The notes beneath the pieces are model-generated. The model saw only the letters and a list, made by a program, of their open reading frames with translations. It made no database searches and had not been told where the DNA came from. From Hypomyces perniciosus (lineage: Eukaryota > Ascomycota > Sordariomycetes > Hypocreales > Hypocreaceae), in NCBI GenBank assembly GCA_008477525.1, contig SPDT01000009.1:186001-250000 (forward strand): a stretch of 64,000 bases of DNA, read 5' to 3'. Shown piece after piece: positions 10,281 through 22,362 of this stretch (positions are counted from its first letter, which is position 1; every line of letters starts with the position of its first letter). The translations under genes and the position numbers were made by a program.

Positions 10281-11992
10281 CATCCCACAAGGGTCACAAA
10301 CGTTAGTTTAGTACAAGCCCCATATCCACTTTTTTTATTGGCAAATCTAGAAGAAGTACCTTTCTATAGAAAATAATATAGAGAGTGACCTCTTCCAAAT
10401 CCGGCGATAACCTCTAGAAGATAAACTTCAACCAACACTTCAACTTCACCTCAACAACAACTTCAACAACAGCTTCAACGGCTTCAATAAAAGATAGTAA
10501 ATCTATCAAAATGTCATCTTTCAAGATCTTCGAAGACCCTAAAATCAATCAAGACCAGCCACAGCAGCCGCAACAGCCACAATCCCAATGGAATCGATAT
10601 CGTATTGATCACAGGGGCGAAATTCGACAGCTTGATGTTCCGAGCAGCCCTTCCAGTGAAGAGGGTGGCCCTAGCCAACAGCAGATTGGAACGCTTGTTC
10701 GTCAGCGTGACCCAAGCCCGGCTTTAAGTGTGACAACAATCCCTGATAGCCAAGATGATGATAAGGACCTAATTAACCGAGACCCAGACCTAGGCCAAGA
10801 CCAAAGGGCCCCCCTTCAAGAGCTTCAGCAGCCAAGGGCCAAAGAACTGACTAGGGACCAAAAAATCGCTGTCCGGGCCCTTCGTCAGTACACAACTATG
10901 ACTTACGAGGAAATTGCAGCTACAACTCACTACACAACTCGTCAGGTCCATTTAGCTATCCAAGGCCAGCTAACCCCACAGACATCTAAGCTTAGGAAAG
11001 GCTTCCTTCCTCAAGATAAGAAAGAACAACTAGACGATTTCCTTATGGAACACCCTGACTACCGGAAAATTCCATGGCAGGACTTTCAATTCTTTATCCC
11101 AGGCTTTGAGAATATTGGTTCCACAGCAATCTCAAGGGCCCTTAAAGATCTTGGCTATAGTCGATATTATCAGCCAAAATAACCCCTAAATTCACCACAG
11201 ATCCGTCGGGAACGTATGGTAATGGCTAGGCTTCTCCTTAATGAGCGGCCCCGGCCAGAAGATTGGTTAGAACGGCCAGTCTGTTTCTATGACGAGACCT
11301 GGGCCACAACAACAACCAATGGGTCACGCTGGATTACAGTTGGCGATCTAGAAGATCCAGCTTCCTCCAGTCTCTTACGCCGGCATCAAGGACCTGGATA
11401 GATGTTTTCAGGTGCTATTTGTAGTAACCAGAAGGCCTTTAGCCTGGTATAGGAAAAGGCCTGGGGTGGCATTAGCCAATGGAGCTATCAAGACTACGTT
11501 CTTCCATATATCCGGGACTTCATTTCCCAGCAGCCAACCCACGTCCATTTTATTTATGATAATGCCCTATCGCATAGGGCTAGATTAACCAAGTCTTGGC
11601 TACAATACTATGGCATCGAGACGATTAAATGGGCTCCATACAGCCCAGACCTTAACCTAACAGAGAATGTGTGGTCTTGGATGATGACTTGGATGGATGA
11701 TAATTATGATATAACTAGAATGACTGGGCTACAGCTTCGAGCTGTTGTTCCAGGTGCTTGGGAAGCTGTGCCGGAGAGTTATCTTTGCATATTGACGATG
11801 TCAATGCCACGACGACTGCAACAGGATATTGACCGTGATGGTCGTCTTACTGATTATTAGGGTGTATTTAGTGCCTGATTTTGATAGTGATTTTCTAGTA
11901 TTAAAAAGTACTATGACTTCTTTTTAATCAGCCAATTAAAAAAGTAGATGTGGGGCTTGTACTAAACTAACGTTTGTGATCCTTGTGGGATA
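10281..11992 (+). mobile_element. Tc1/mariner-type transposon copy
   Basis: The element has terminal inverted repeats of about 55 bp: the left starts CATCCCACAAGGGTCACAAA and the right end is the near-perfect inverted copy (TATCCCACAAGGATCACAAA read inward). Both ends share the block around GTTTAGTACAAGCCCCA. TA dinucleotides flank it at 10279-10280 and 11993-11994, as expected for this superfamily. The total is 1,712 bp and it encloses one transposase reading frame. Confidence 0.92.
10511..11860 (+). pseudogene. Tc1/mariner transposase with three in-frame stops
   Basis: The enzyme cuts and pastes the element. The N-terminal 100 residues are Gln/Pro-rich, followed by a helix-turn-helix (DQKIAVRALRQYTTMTYEEI ... 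TRQVHLAI). The catalytic triad is present: FYDETWAT, then IYDNALSH, then WAPYSPDLNLTENVW. There are 34 residues between the second Asp and the Glu (DD34E). All 450 codons are in one frame, but stops occur at 11180 (TAA), 11399 (TAG) and 11450 (TAG). These sit where Gln or Trp codons are likely, matching C-to-T change on either strand. This copy cannot make full transposase. Confidence 0.9.
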
Positions 11993-11994
11993 TA

Positions 11995-12499
11995 TATACT
12001 TAAAAGCTTACCAATTATCAGGTCTTAGCACGGACCGGATCTTGCTCTTATAGGTTAAACTGCAAGCGGTAATACCACCCGCCAAGGTAGTAATTATCAA
12101 TCCCTAGGTAAGCCTCTAGCGCTGACCAGGTTTATCCTACAGTTATTTTTAATTGCTAAGCGTAATTTGATTAATTTCGCCAGAACTTAAAGCGTTGCTA
12201 AAGCTATGATATTTAAAGTCATAGTCTCTTTAAGGTAGTGAGCCCTTTATATTATTAACCTGTCCTTTATTTAGTTGCCTTACTCTTATTCCTTAAATAA
12301 GTTTATCCTTTTCCTTGCAAGTGAATTATTTTCCCCTTTAATAACTGTTATTATTATTTTTACGCATCTTTAACTATATTGCCTCTTGCTTTTATGCTTT
12401 TTGCGTTAATAATAGCATTACCGTTAAAGAGAGTTAATATTATGCTTTCCGCGCTAGAGACTTATAATAGCGAATTAACTCGCTAATTTGATTATTAAG
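11995..12499. other. AT-rich degraded spacer
   Basis: Dense in stops and TTAATA-like runs. Probably RIP-altered repeat DNA; no domain read. Confidence 0.4.
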
Positions 12500-12907
12500 T
12501 GTAACGATCCAGGTTAATTCTCAAGGGATAAACCAAGGTTCATAGGTTTATGTTAACAGAGAGGTTAGGGATAAATACTGAGTAGGGTAACGTAGTCACA
12601 ATTCTATAGAATAGGCGGTTCTAGTAAATGCAATTTATTAACGACTATTTAAGTAACTATATTAAATAAGTGATAAGCTAGTTATATATATATAAAGAGA
12701 ATCTATAAGTAATTACTAGTGTTCCTGTGAATGCTATTACGATCACTGCAGTAGCGCAGTAATCGAACAAGTGATCACATTTCTTAATGTAGTAAGCGTT
12801 TAAGTAATCACTCTTAGCACAGTAATCACTTCCTAATAATTAGCTAATATATCCAATATTCTTCCATATCCTCGTGACCTGGTCTCCGATAAGGTCGGGT
12901 CGTGACA
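12500..12907 (-). repeat. Solo LTR, family A, with TTAAG duplication
   Basis: 408 bp from TGTAACGATCC to GGTCGTGACA. The flanks 12495-12499 and 12908-12912 are both TTAAG, a 5-bp target duplication. Sequence is RIP-altered (many G-to-A and C-to-T relative to the 62286 copy). Confidence 0.92.
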
Positions 12908-13328
12908 TTAAGGCATATCCTATTAAAATAGGTCGCTAGTGTATTGGGATTTAAGTATATGGATTAGTGTAAGTTAATGAAATTTTAGGGTTAGATGTTA
13001 ATTTTACTATTTAATAGTAATTAGCAAGAATGCTAAAAATAGGTTAGCGTCCCTTTAGGCTATAAGGTTGTATAGCTTTACTGTGTTAGTAATGCAGCGT
13101 TTTAAGCTAGTAGTGGCAGTATATATTTCTAGCTCTGTTATATACAGCTAATTTAACTATAATTTCTAATAATAGTAGCTATATATTGGTTTATTAATAG
13201 TAATCGCTAGCCTTTAAATGGAGTATAGTCTATTAAAAATAACTATAATTGTTGAAATAAGCCTATAAGTTGCAAAATATGCCTTGCTTTAAGCGAAGGT
13301 GTCTTCACTTTTACAGTTTGGTTTAACA

Positions 13329-13345
13329 GGTTATGAGCCCGGGAG
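13329..13345 (+). promoter_or_regulatory. Copia primer binding site, half initiator-Met tRNA type
   Basis: GGTTATGAGCCCGGGAG follows directly after ...TTTAACA. It is complementary to the anticodon stem-loop region of initiator Met tRNA, which copia-type elements of flies and fungi use as a cleaved primer. Confidence 0.7.
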
Positions 13346-13627
13346 AGTTTTCCTCGGGTCTCTATTAGTGGATTTTTCTAGTGGTTACAGCACTTCCCTT
13401 AGCGCTATTACAGCACTCACAGCGGGTTTTTACAGTGCTTATCCTAGTGCTTATATAAGCATTATTTTTAGGATTTTGGCTATCAGAAGCTATTCCTAGG
13501 CTTCTACTGCAAATACTGTTGCAGTTATAGTAATACTACTATTACTATTTTCACTATTTTAGTGATTTTTACTATATACTATAGTATATTTCCTATTTCG
13601 ATAGGATATAGGTCTGACATTAGCAGT

Positions 13628-15921
13628 ATGAGTCGACCTATTAGGGCTCCTAGTAGCCCTATTTCCTCAATTGAGGATAATAGCTCTCCCCAGCAGCAGA
13701 GGGATCTATTTATTCAGGTGCAGAATATAGAACAAGAGCTTCAGGCACAAAGGGCTCTTACTGAGACAGTAAAGGCACAGCTAGAAGGTCAGAATACTAC
13801 TATGAAGCAGTTATCTAATACCCTAGCTAACCTAGCTGCTGCTATTTCAGGTCTTCAACCTCAATGGACTACTAGTCCAATAGAAGTTGACTCTGTAGCC
13901 CCTATATCAGTGCCAATCCAAGCTCCTACTCCTATTCCAATACCGATCCAGGTTCCATTTTCACCTATTCCTCAGCCCCAGACCACTATTTCTACTTTAA
14001 ATAGTAGTCTTATTAAAGAGGCATCAAAAAAGGTCTATAGCTTTCCAGAAAGCTATAAGCTAGTGGGCCCTGATAATTTCGATCAGTGGAAACAGTCCCT
14101 AAGTATTATGCTAAGGGCTATGGATTACTATACTTTTATAGAAAATCCTATAGTTGCTGATTCCTTATCTGATTCAGAACAGGCCCTATTACTTATGCTA
14201 ATTAGGGATAGTCTAACAACTATTCATGCTGCATCCATTGCTTGGATTCAAAGCCCAAAAGAAGCATTCTTGGCCCTTAAAAGACCATATAGCTACTCTA
14301 ATACTCTGCAGAGAGATTCCCTTTATAGGGAATTTCACTCATTAAATTATAGTAATTATAAAGGATCTTTAGCTGAGTTTAACGCTACCTTTAACGGGCT
14401 ATTAGCTAAGTTAGCTATCTCAAAGGTCAAAATTGACATGCTAGATCAAGTAAATCAATATTTGAACGCTTTAGAGAAGACTTTTCCTCAATGGGCTGAG
14501 AGAATCAGAGGAACCATTAGATCTAGTAGAGCTATTGGGCAATCAACTGAAGGTTTTAACGTTCAGTTCCTTATGGCAGATATATTAGAAGAAACTAGGA
14601 ATCCATCTTCAACTGCACATAAGGTTAATAAGGCCTCAGGGCCTTCTAAGTCCCCCAAAGATCAATTGGTCCCTCCTAGACCCAAAGATCAAAAGCCAGC
14701 TTCTAATTCTCCTAAGAGGAAATGAAATCAGAAGAATCAGGAGAACCAGAAACAAGCTAAAGAGGATTGTGCTTTTACTAGTATACATAATCTAGCTACT
14801 GGAGGGTATAGCTCAGAAGAGCTAACAGAAGAGTCTTCTACTGAATCTATTACTAGTTCAGATAGTAACTTAGACCTTCTACAAGCCCTAAACGCTAAAA
14901 AAGGAAAAAAGCCTTTTAAGCCTTCTAAATCTTCTAAAACACCTAAATCCCCTAGACTTCCTATTCAGGATAGTCTATTATATGATACTGGATCTACAGT
15001 TCATATAGTTAATTCTAGGAAATGGTTTATAGACTATAAACCTAATAACGGGGACCTAGGCATTGTCTATACTGGCGGGGGCCCTATTACCCCTAAAGGA
15101 ATAGGTACAGCCACCTTTAAAATCCTTAATAAGGATAATAACTACAAAAAGATAACACTGCTAAATACCCTCTTTTGCCCACAGCTAGATGTAAACCTTA
15201 TGAGTGGCTTAAGACACTATCAAGCTGGAGGATATATTATGCATAATACTCTTTTTAGTAGATCTGGGCAGTCAATAGGGCTCCTAAACCCCTTAAAACA
15301 TGGTTTTTTCCTATCAATTGAGGCTCTATAGAGGTTCAAATCCCTGCTATTAGCAAGGAAAAGGCTAAGGAATATATAGCTATTCCAGAAGTAACAGCTT
15401 CGAAAAAACAACCAACTAGATCTAGCCCTAGGCTTATGAAGAAGAAGAATCCTAAGGGAAAGGATCTCTCTGAACTCCCTGAAACCCCAGGTCAAGTGGA
15501 GGAACAGGGGCCTCGTGAGCCCCTAGTGCCTGAGGAAATAGGGGGGAATAAGCCTAAAGAGGATACCCTTGTGGAGGAAAGGCCCTGTGTGCCTAGGGAA
15601 TCCTCTATTACTGAAGATCTAGAGGTTGTCGAGCCAATTGAACCTGAGGGAGATACTATTACTAATAGTCCTAGCCACAAGCTGCTAAAGCTAGCCCTCC
15701 TATGGCATAAAAGACTAGGTCATATTAGCTTAAGTTTACTGAAGAAGACTGCTAAAATAACTGTTGGAATACCTAACTTTAATTCTATTAAAGAGACTGA
15801 ATTCCACTGCCTAGCGTGTGATAAGGGAAAAGCTATTAGGCGGCTTAATTCAAAGCCAATTGCCGATCCACTAGCCTCTCTAGATCGCCTAGAAGCTGAT
15901 ACTTTTTCTATAAAGCCAATG
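13628..15921 (+). pseudogene. Copia Gag, protease and GAG-pre-integrase part
   Basis: The ATG at 13628 starts MSRPIRAPSSPISS. A coiled coil (IQVQNIEQELQAQRALTE), a Pro/Ile-rich linker and a Gag core (FDQWKQSLSIMLRAMDYY) follow. A TGA at 14723 interrupts the frame. Protease is seen as LLYDTGSTVHIVNSRKWF (active D-T-G). A frameshift or stop lies near 15329. The second frame then shows a Glu/Pro-rich linker, LLWHKRLGHISLSLLKKTA and FHCLACDKGKA, i.e. the H-H-C-C zinc module before integrase. The frame breaks at the inserted LTR at 15922, so the integrase core is missing. Confidence 0.85.
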
Positions 15922-16328
15922 TGTGACGATCCGGGTTGACTCTCAAGGGATAAACCGAGGTTCGTGGGTCTATGTTGACAGAGAGGTCAGGGATGAATAC
16001 TGAGCAGGGTAACGTAGTCACGATTCTGTAGAACAGGCGGTTCTGGTGAATGCAATTGTTAACGACTGTCTAAGTAACTATACTAAATGAGTGACAAGCC
16101 AGTCGTATATATACAAAGGAAATCTACATGTGATCACTGATGTTCCGGTGAGCGTTGCTGCGATCACTGCGATAGTGCGGTGATCGAGTAAGTGATCACA
16201 CGTTTTGGTGTAGTGAGCGTTTGAGTGATCACTCTTAGCGCGGTGATCACTCCCTGATGATTGGTCGGTGTAACCGATATTCTCCCGTGTCCCCGTGACC
16301 TGGTCTTCGACATGGTCGGGTCGTGACA
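15922..16328 (-). repeat. Solo LTR of family A inside copia pol
   Basis: 407 bp, TGTGACGATCCGGGTTGACT to GGGTCGTGACA. It is among the best-preserved copies, with the palindrome array intact. Flanks are CAATG and CTTAA, which do not match. The copia integrase core and N-terminal reverse transcriptase are missing across it, so a deletion accompanied or followed insertion. Confidence 0.92.
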
Positions 16329-17554
16329 CTTAACCTCCCTAAAGGGTTTAAAAACTATACCAGTCAAGCTTCCCCTAAGATCAAATATATCCTTAGGAAG
16401 CTGGGTTATAACCCTGATCTAGATCAGGTTATTCAACTACAGAAAGCTCTTTACAGTCTTAAACAGTCCCCTAAAAAATAGCAACAAGCTTTACAAGCTT
16501 TAAGAAATAAGCTAGGATATAATCCTTTAATTTCTGACTCTGCTATTCTTTACAATCCAAATAACAGTATTTTTATCGTTACTTATATGGATGACTGTCT
16601 TCTTATTGGACCAGATAAAGAAGCTATAGCCCAGTTAAAGCTAGCTTTTAACAAGGTCTACGCTATAGAAGATAGAGGCCCTGCCTCCTTCTTCTTAGGG
16701 GTTCAGATAGTCAGGGATAGACAAAAAGGCCTTCCTTAGCTATCCCAAAAACAGTATATTACTAAAGCTATAGAGTTCTTTAACCTTCAAGACTCTAAGC
16801 CTATCCAATTACCCCTGCAGCCCTCTCTCTTAGCTAATAAAACCACAACTAAACTGGATAAAGCTAACACTAAGCTTTTCCAAGCTATCATTAAAACAAT
16901 TATCTACTTAACAATCTATACTCGAGTAGATACTAGCTTTCCAGTCCAGTAACTAGCAAGACAATTCCAAAGCCCTTATAAAGAGCATTTAAACGCAGCC
17001 CGCAACCTATTACAGTATTTAAATAATACCCAGAATCTAGCTATTTAATATACTAGAAAGTCTAGTCCTATACCTATTGGTTATTGCGATAGTGATTTTG
17101 CTGGGGATAAAGAATCAAGCAAATCAACTTATGGCTATATTATTATGGTTGCTAATAGGCCAATTAGCTAGAAATCAAAAAGGGGCTCAACTATCTATCT
17201 TTCTACGCTAAAAGCAGAGTTCATAGCTCTTATAAAATCTACTAGAGAGATTCAGTGGCTTATTGGCCTATATAAAGAGGTAGATCGACCAATTAAACAG
17301 CCAATCTCTTTACTTAACAACAACGAAGGTGCTATTTCTACCTCAAATAACCCTACCCTTTATAATCAAACAAAACACACTCTGTTACGGTTTAATTATA
17401 TTAGGGAACAGGTTAAAAATAGCGTTATTAAAGTCAGCTATCTGGAAACCAGTAAAATGGTTGCTGATGGGCTTACTAAGCCTCTTCCAGGTCAAAAGCT
17501 AAGGAACTTTATAAGTCTCCTTAACCTTAAGCTTTTACCTAAGCTCTATACTTA
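16329..17554 (+). pseudogene. Copia reverse transcriptase C-terminal half and RNase H
   Basis: The frame contains LQKALYSLKQSPK, VTYMDDCLLIGP (Y-x-D-D active site), FFLGVQIVRD, YGYIIMVANRPIS, STLKAEFIALIKSTRE, NQTKHTLLRFNYIRE and MVADGLTKPLPG, the ordered landmarks of copia RT and RNase H. In-frame TAG/TAA stops occur repeatedly, for example in PKK*QQAL and GLP*LSQK, at positions where Trp or Gln is expected. RT residues upstream of the active site are missing because of the LTR-associated deletion. Non-functional. Confidence 0.9.
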
Positions 17555-17687
17555 AAGTATTCATCCTTTCTTTCTTATAGCTATATTAGCTATCCTTTTT
17601 TTATTTTTTATATTCTACTTACTTTCCTATATCTAGATCCTATATCTACTTTAAAGTTATATAGGATAGTATCTATTCCAGAGGGAG

Positions 17688-17975
17688 TGTTAAAAAGGAG
17701 GGCTAAAAAGCAAGGATTTTAGTGTAATTGGATAACCTTCCTATTCTGGCTAAACCCGGATTTAGGCCCAACGCTAGGACCGAGTTCCGGAGGAACTTCG
17801 GTGTAAGTCAGCAATTCTCTCTTATCCTCAACGCAGCTTAAGGAAACGACTGAGAGTCTATTGGATATATAATGGGAACGAACAATAAATTGTATCTAAT
17901 CTAATAGCTAGTAGCTATAGAATATCTAGTGATTATGCGGCTTGTGTAGAAGAGAACAATGCTATTCTTCTACAC
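17688..17975 (+). repeat. Copia 3' LTR
   Basis: It starts TGTTAAAAAGGAGGGCTAAA right after the purine tract and contains a TATA-like GGATATATAATGGG at about 17860. A likely end is CTTCTACACA near 17975; the right boundary is uncertain. Its first 146 bp recur inverted at 22217-22362. Confidence 0.75.
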
Positions 17976-18255
17976 AATACCTCCGGCTATATAATAGCCC
18001 TGCCGTGGCAGAATTGGGTTCGTTGCCCCATTCCTATTTTCCGCAAAATTCATTTGTATGGGAAATCGGCCAAATCGACTCACGGCCATATAAACAGAAA
18101 ACCATTCCCCTCTCCCCATATACTCCTCTCCCCTCCCCTCTTCCCCTCCTCCCCATGCTTCATCCCACCACCCTCACCTACACTATCTACTCAGCCTCCC
18201 ACACAGCCACCCAGCCCAGCAGCATACTCTCAAACCCCCTCTCCAGCCCCAACGC

Positions 18256-21200
18256 ATGACTAGGAGGCCCCGGAGAAGACGAGACCCGCGCTCTATTCGC
18301 ATATTCCAGGCGAACACAGGAAACGGGGCCCCTAATCACAATGCAGCGCTAGCACTAGCATGGGATAATCATTTCGATGTCGTCCTTATCCAGGAACCAT
18401 CTGCTAAAATCGACCCATTATCCGGCAATAAGTCGTGCTACCATCCAGGCTATGATATGTTCTGCCCTATTGGGGACTGGTCCCTTGAACTCCCCAGGGT
18501 AATAACATACGTCAGAAAAGGGAGGGGCGCCTCTCAACTCCGGCCTGTTGAACCTCCCAACCCATTTGTACTTTGGGTCGAGGTAGGAGGCATCACGATC
18601 GTAAACATTTACCGCCGAGCTGGAACGGAAACCGTACTAGATACCCTGTCCGACTGGGCCCAAATCCCCCCTCGCACCATTATTGCAGGAGACTTCAATG
18701 CAGTCCACTGGACCTGGCAACCTGGAGCCTCTCAAGAGAGATACGGATCCAGGCTCGACAAATGGATGAGCGAGAGATCCCTCACTAACACAATCGTCGG
18801 CCTACCTACAAGAAGGTCTGGAAACACGATCGACCTATGCTTCACAAACTTCACTGTACATAGCACAGTCGACCGCCAACTAGACTGCGGCTCAGATCAC
18901 TACACTGTCTCTACCATCATCCCCCTATGCCGATGGAACTCCCCTTCGCCCAGCAGACTGTATATCCCAGCAGAAAGTCTCTCGGACTTCTCCCAGCTCA
19001 TCCACAGATACAAAGGGATACTCCTATCTCCCACTCCCAGCCCCGAATCCCTAGACCAAGCCGCCAACTCTCTCTTACAGCTCTTCCACCTCGCCATCCA
19101 AGGTGCAGGGCGCAAAAGACACAGTTCAGGACGCCAAATAGCCTGGTGGGACCAGGCTTGCCGAGCAGCGCAGAAAGAAACCTCTAACGCCCACTCACAA
19201 GAAGACTGGGATACTGCCCGCCGCTCCCTAAAGCACGCAATATACTCTGCTAGGAACAGCTACTGGGACAAAGTCCTAGCCGAAGCGAAACCAGGCAGAG
19301 ATATCTTTAGGATCGCCAGCTGGAGAAAAGACCGAAACCGCTTCGGTCCCCCCCCTCTAGTTGATGGGGACAGAACAATCACCAGCTCTCAAGAGCGGGC
19401 CACCTTCCTCAGGGACCAACTTCTCAACAGGATCACCAATGACGAGGACATTCGCGACCCATGGAACACTCCCCTTACCACTACTCCCTCCGAATTCCAC
19501 TGGGGCCCTCCACTCGCCCCTGCTGAAGTCGGGAAGGCGGTTATAGGAGCGGGCAACACTGCCCCTGGCGGCGACGGCATCACTACCCAGCTATTGAGGG
19601 AAACATGGCCAGCCATCAAGGACTACGTCCTCGGCTTCTTCTCCCAATGCATCCGGGTCGGATACCACCCCCGTCCCTTCCGTAACGCGGGGGTAGTCAT
19701 GATTCCGAAACCTAAGAAGAAGGACTACTCCGTAAGCAAGGCGTGGAGACCTATCTCCTTGCTATCATGCATTGGCAAGGCTCTAGAGAGAGTGCTTGCC
19801 CGGCGCGTTTCCCGCATCGCAATCGCACAAAAGATCATCCCAGATCAGTACTTCGGGGCCCTCCCATAAAGGGCCGCCACAGACCTCGTTGCCTGTCTGG
19901 TCCACGACGTCGAGAGAGCATTCTTCAGAGGCCGCTGCGCCACTCTCACCACCCTGGACGTCTCGGGCGCCTTCGACATCATACTTAAGAACCGCCTTAT
20001 CTTAAGGCTCCGGGAACAAGGATGGCCCCCCCCTTTTATCCGCTGGGTCGAGTCTTTCCTTACCGACAGGTCAGTCTCCGTCAGGACAGAACTGGGTCTA
20101 GTACTTGATCCAATACAGCTGCAGTGCAGCACCCCCCAGGGTTCCCCTATCTCCCCCCTCCTCTTCATGCTATACATCTCTCCCCTAATCTCCCTAACTG
20201 GAGGCTTCGGCTACGCCGATGACATCGGGATCCTGGGCGTGGGAAAAACTCCCCTAGAGTCTGCCCAAGCGGCCCAGAACACGGTCAACCTCGCGATTCA
20301 GTGGGGATCCCAAAACGCGATTATTTTTGAACCCGCGAAAGCTGAGGTCATCCATTTCCACCGGCAGAGGAGACCTGTCCCCCCGCCCCCCTTAATAGTC
20401 AATGAGCGTGAGGTAAAAGACAAAGACTCTGTCACATGGCTCGGTGTTATTCTCGATACAAAGCTGTCCTTTAAGGCTCACGTCGAACACTGGGCGGCGA
20501 AAGCACTACAGACAGCCAATTTCCTAAAAAGCCTAAACAAAACCAGGAAGGGCTCTCCCCCTAACTCTGTCGCAATAGCTGCTAAAGCCTGCGTCCTCTC
20601 TCTTGCCACATACGGGGCGGAAGCCTGGTATCCGGGCCACTCTAAAGAGAGCAACAAAGTTGGCGGCCTCATGGTCAGCACTAAGTCCGAACACCTTATC
20701 CAAAGGATAGACCGGGCAATTAAGACAGCAGCCAGAGCTATCATTCCTGTATACAAAACAACTCCAGTGTCTATATTATATAGAGAATCTGGTCCCCCCC
20801 CAGCTGGAATTCTCCTCGATCAGATCCGGCTGCGGTTCTCAGCAAGAATAGCCACGCTCGAGAGCGGGCACCCAATTATAACACGCATCAAGCGCCCTTT
20901 CGAGTGGCCCAGACACGGTAGGCAAAGGCAGTCCGGCTCCCGCCCCTCGAAACACACCCGACTAGACGACGCTGCCGCACTAACTCGCCAATGCACTCGT
21001 CCTAGCCGTCTACCCTCCCTACCTGACGTTATTCCTAACGGCACAGACCTACTTCACCTTGGCAAGGAGAAGGCGGCTGCCGCCCATATAAGGTTCATCG
21101 ACTCCCTTCCCGCGTCAGCAATAGTGGCATACTCCGACGGCTCCCTCCTGAATGGCAGTGTAGGTTGGGGCACAGCAGTATACTATAAAGCCAAAGCTTC

Positions 21201-21981
21201 TATATCCTACAGCAGAATCCAAGACGCGGAAGTCTTCGATGCCGAAGCTATTGGTCTCTGGATGGCCGCCAAAGCAGCCCAGGCCATTATGTACAATGAC
21301 CCTACAGCTCTCGAGCTACACCTATTCCTCGATAACAGCGCGGTGGTTTGCAGCGCCCAAGGCAGGAACAACTCCCTCCCCCCCTCCTCAAGGAAGGCAT
21401 TCAGAGGCATTCAACAAGTAGCGAAAGAGATCTACCCCCGTCGACTCACTATTTCTTGGGTTCCCGGACATAAAGGCATCCCCGGCAACGAAGCCGCGGA
21501 TAAAGCCGCGAAGAAAGGAACAGAACTACCCCCGCCAGAGCACTACAGCACCTCAGTCTCACATATACGAAGAAACGCCAGAGATAAGAGCAAAGCTCTC
21601 TTCCAAAACTACTGGGAAAAAGAAGCCCCACTCAGCTATTCCAGATGGAATCTCCCAGCCATCAACAACCCACCAGAGCTCAAGCTCCCGCGCCCTATCC
21701 TACACCGGCTCCTAGCAGAAAGATCCGGCCACGGAGACTTCCAAGAATACCACACCCGCTTCAACCACGACACAACAACCAACTGCAGCTGTGGCTCACC
21801 CTTCAACCCAGGTCACTTCGCCAGCTGCAGGAAAACCCGCCCTTTCCTCCCTAACATCCCCTCCTCGGTTTCTCCCCTGGAATTTCTACTCGGCCATAAA
21901 GGCCACAATGAGTTCAGGAAATTCTGGTCAGACACTGGAAGCATCATCTTCCCCTCCGCCTCCCCAGAGTTATTAGATTAA
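18256..21981 (+). mobile_element. LINE-type retrotransposon, ORF2 with a single nonsense codon
   Basis: One frame of 1,241 codons encodes the whole replicase except for a TAA at 19867-19869 (codon 538). Domains in order: APE-type endonuclease (residues about 12-215; AGDFNAVHW near 145, GSDHYTV near 213), reverse transcriptase (KKKDYSVSKAWRPISLLS, CSTPQGSPISPLL, active site FGYADD at about 651-656), RNase H (AYSDGSLLNGSVGWG near 956, SWVPGHKGIPGNEAADKAAK near 1069) and a C-terminal CCHC-like motif (CSCGSPFNPGHFASCRK). The set matches fungal Tad/I-group LINEs. No ORF1 is visible upstream; 18090-18255 is a C/T-rich leader. The DNA is GC-rich and nearly unmutated, so this copy seems young or escaped RIP. 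The 3' UTR probably reaches about 22200. Confidence 0.92.
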
Positions 21982-22216
21982 CACCAGATAGCTAGACCTT
22001 CTCCTTTGTCAGGCGAAACGCTGCGAACGACAGGAATGTCGGCTCCAGCCGTCCAGATGCCTAGAATGGGCCCGTTTATATAGCACCAATAGGACGTTAA
22101 TAGACACACACACACACAACGGGAAACCATTTTAGTTAGATTTCTCGCAATGCCCATTGTAAGCATTGTATTGAGTCTAGGGTAGGCAGGGTAGCTGGTC
22201 CTAGCTCAATTGTTAT

Positions 22217-22362
22217 CGTTGAGGATAAGAGAGAATTGCTGACTTACACCGAAGTTCCTCCGGAACTCGGTCCTAGCGTTGGGCCTAAATCCGGGTTTAG
22301 CCAGAATAGGAAGGTTATCCAATTACACTAAAATCCTTGCTTTTAGCCCTCCTTTTTCAACA
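22217..22362 (-). repeat. Truncated inverted copy of the copia 3' LTR
   Basis: The reverse complement matches 17688-17833 with only about three differences, starting TGTTGAAAAAGGAGG at 22362. It ends abruptly at 22217. Together with 17688 it forms inverted arms around the GC-rich LINE. Confidence 0.9.

Larger units (their letters stand above)
13329..17975 (+). mobile_element. Ty1/copia retrotransposon, interrupted and mutated
   Basis: The internal region starts with a primer site at 13329 and ends with a purine-rich AGAGGGAG directly before the 3' LTR at 17688. Domain order is Gag, protease, GAG-pre-integrase, a gap filled by a family-A solo LTR, then reverse transcriptase and RNase H, which is the copia order. 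The 3' LTR is clear. The 5' LTR should end at 13328 (TTTAACA), but the DNA upstream does not resemble the 3' LTR, so it is lost or too diverged. Confidence 0.85.

Noticed and set aside
13235..13328. TGTTGAAATAAG...TTTAACA as a copia 5' LTR
   Set aside because: Only 79 bp and not similar to the 3' LTR beyond the first six bases.
15325..15360. GAGGTTCAAATCCCTGC resembling a tRNA T-arm
   Set aside because: It lies within the copia reading frame and no cloverleaf could be built around it.
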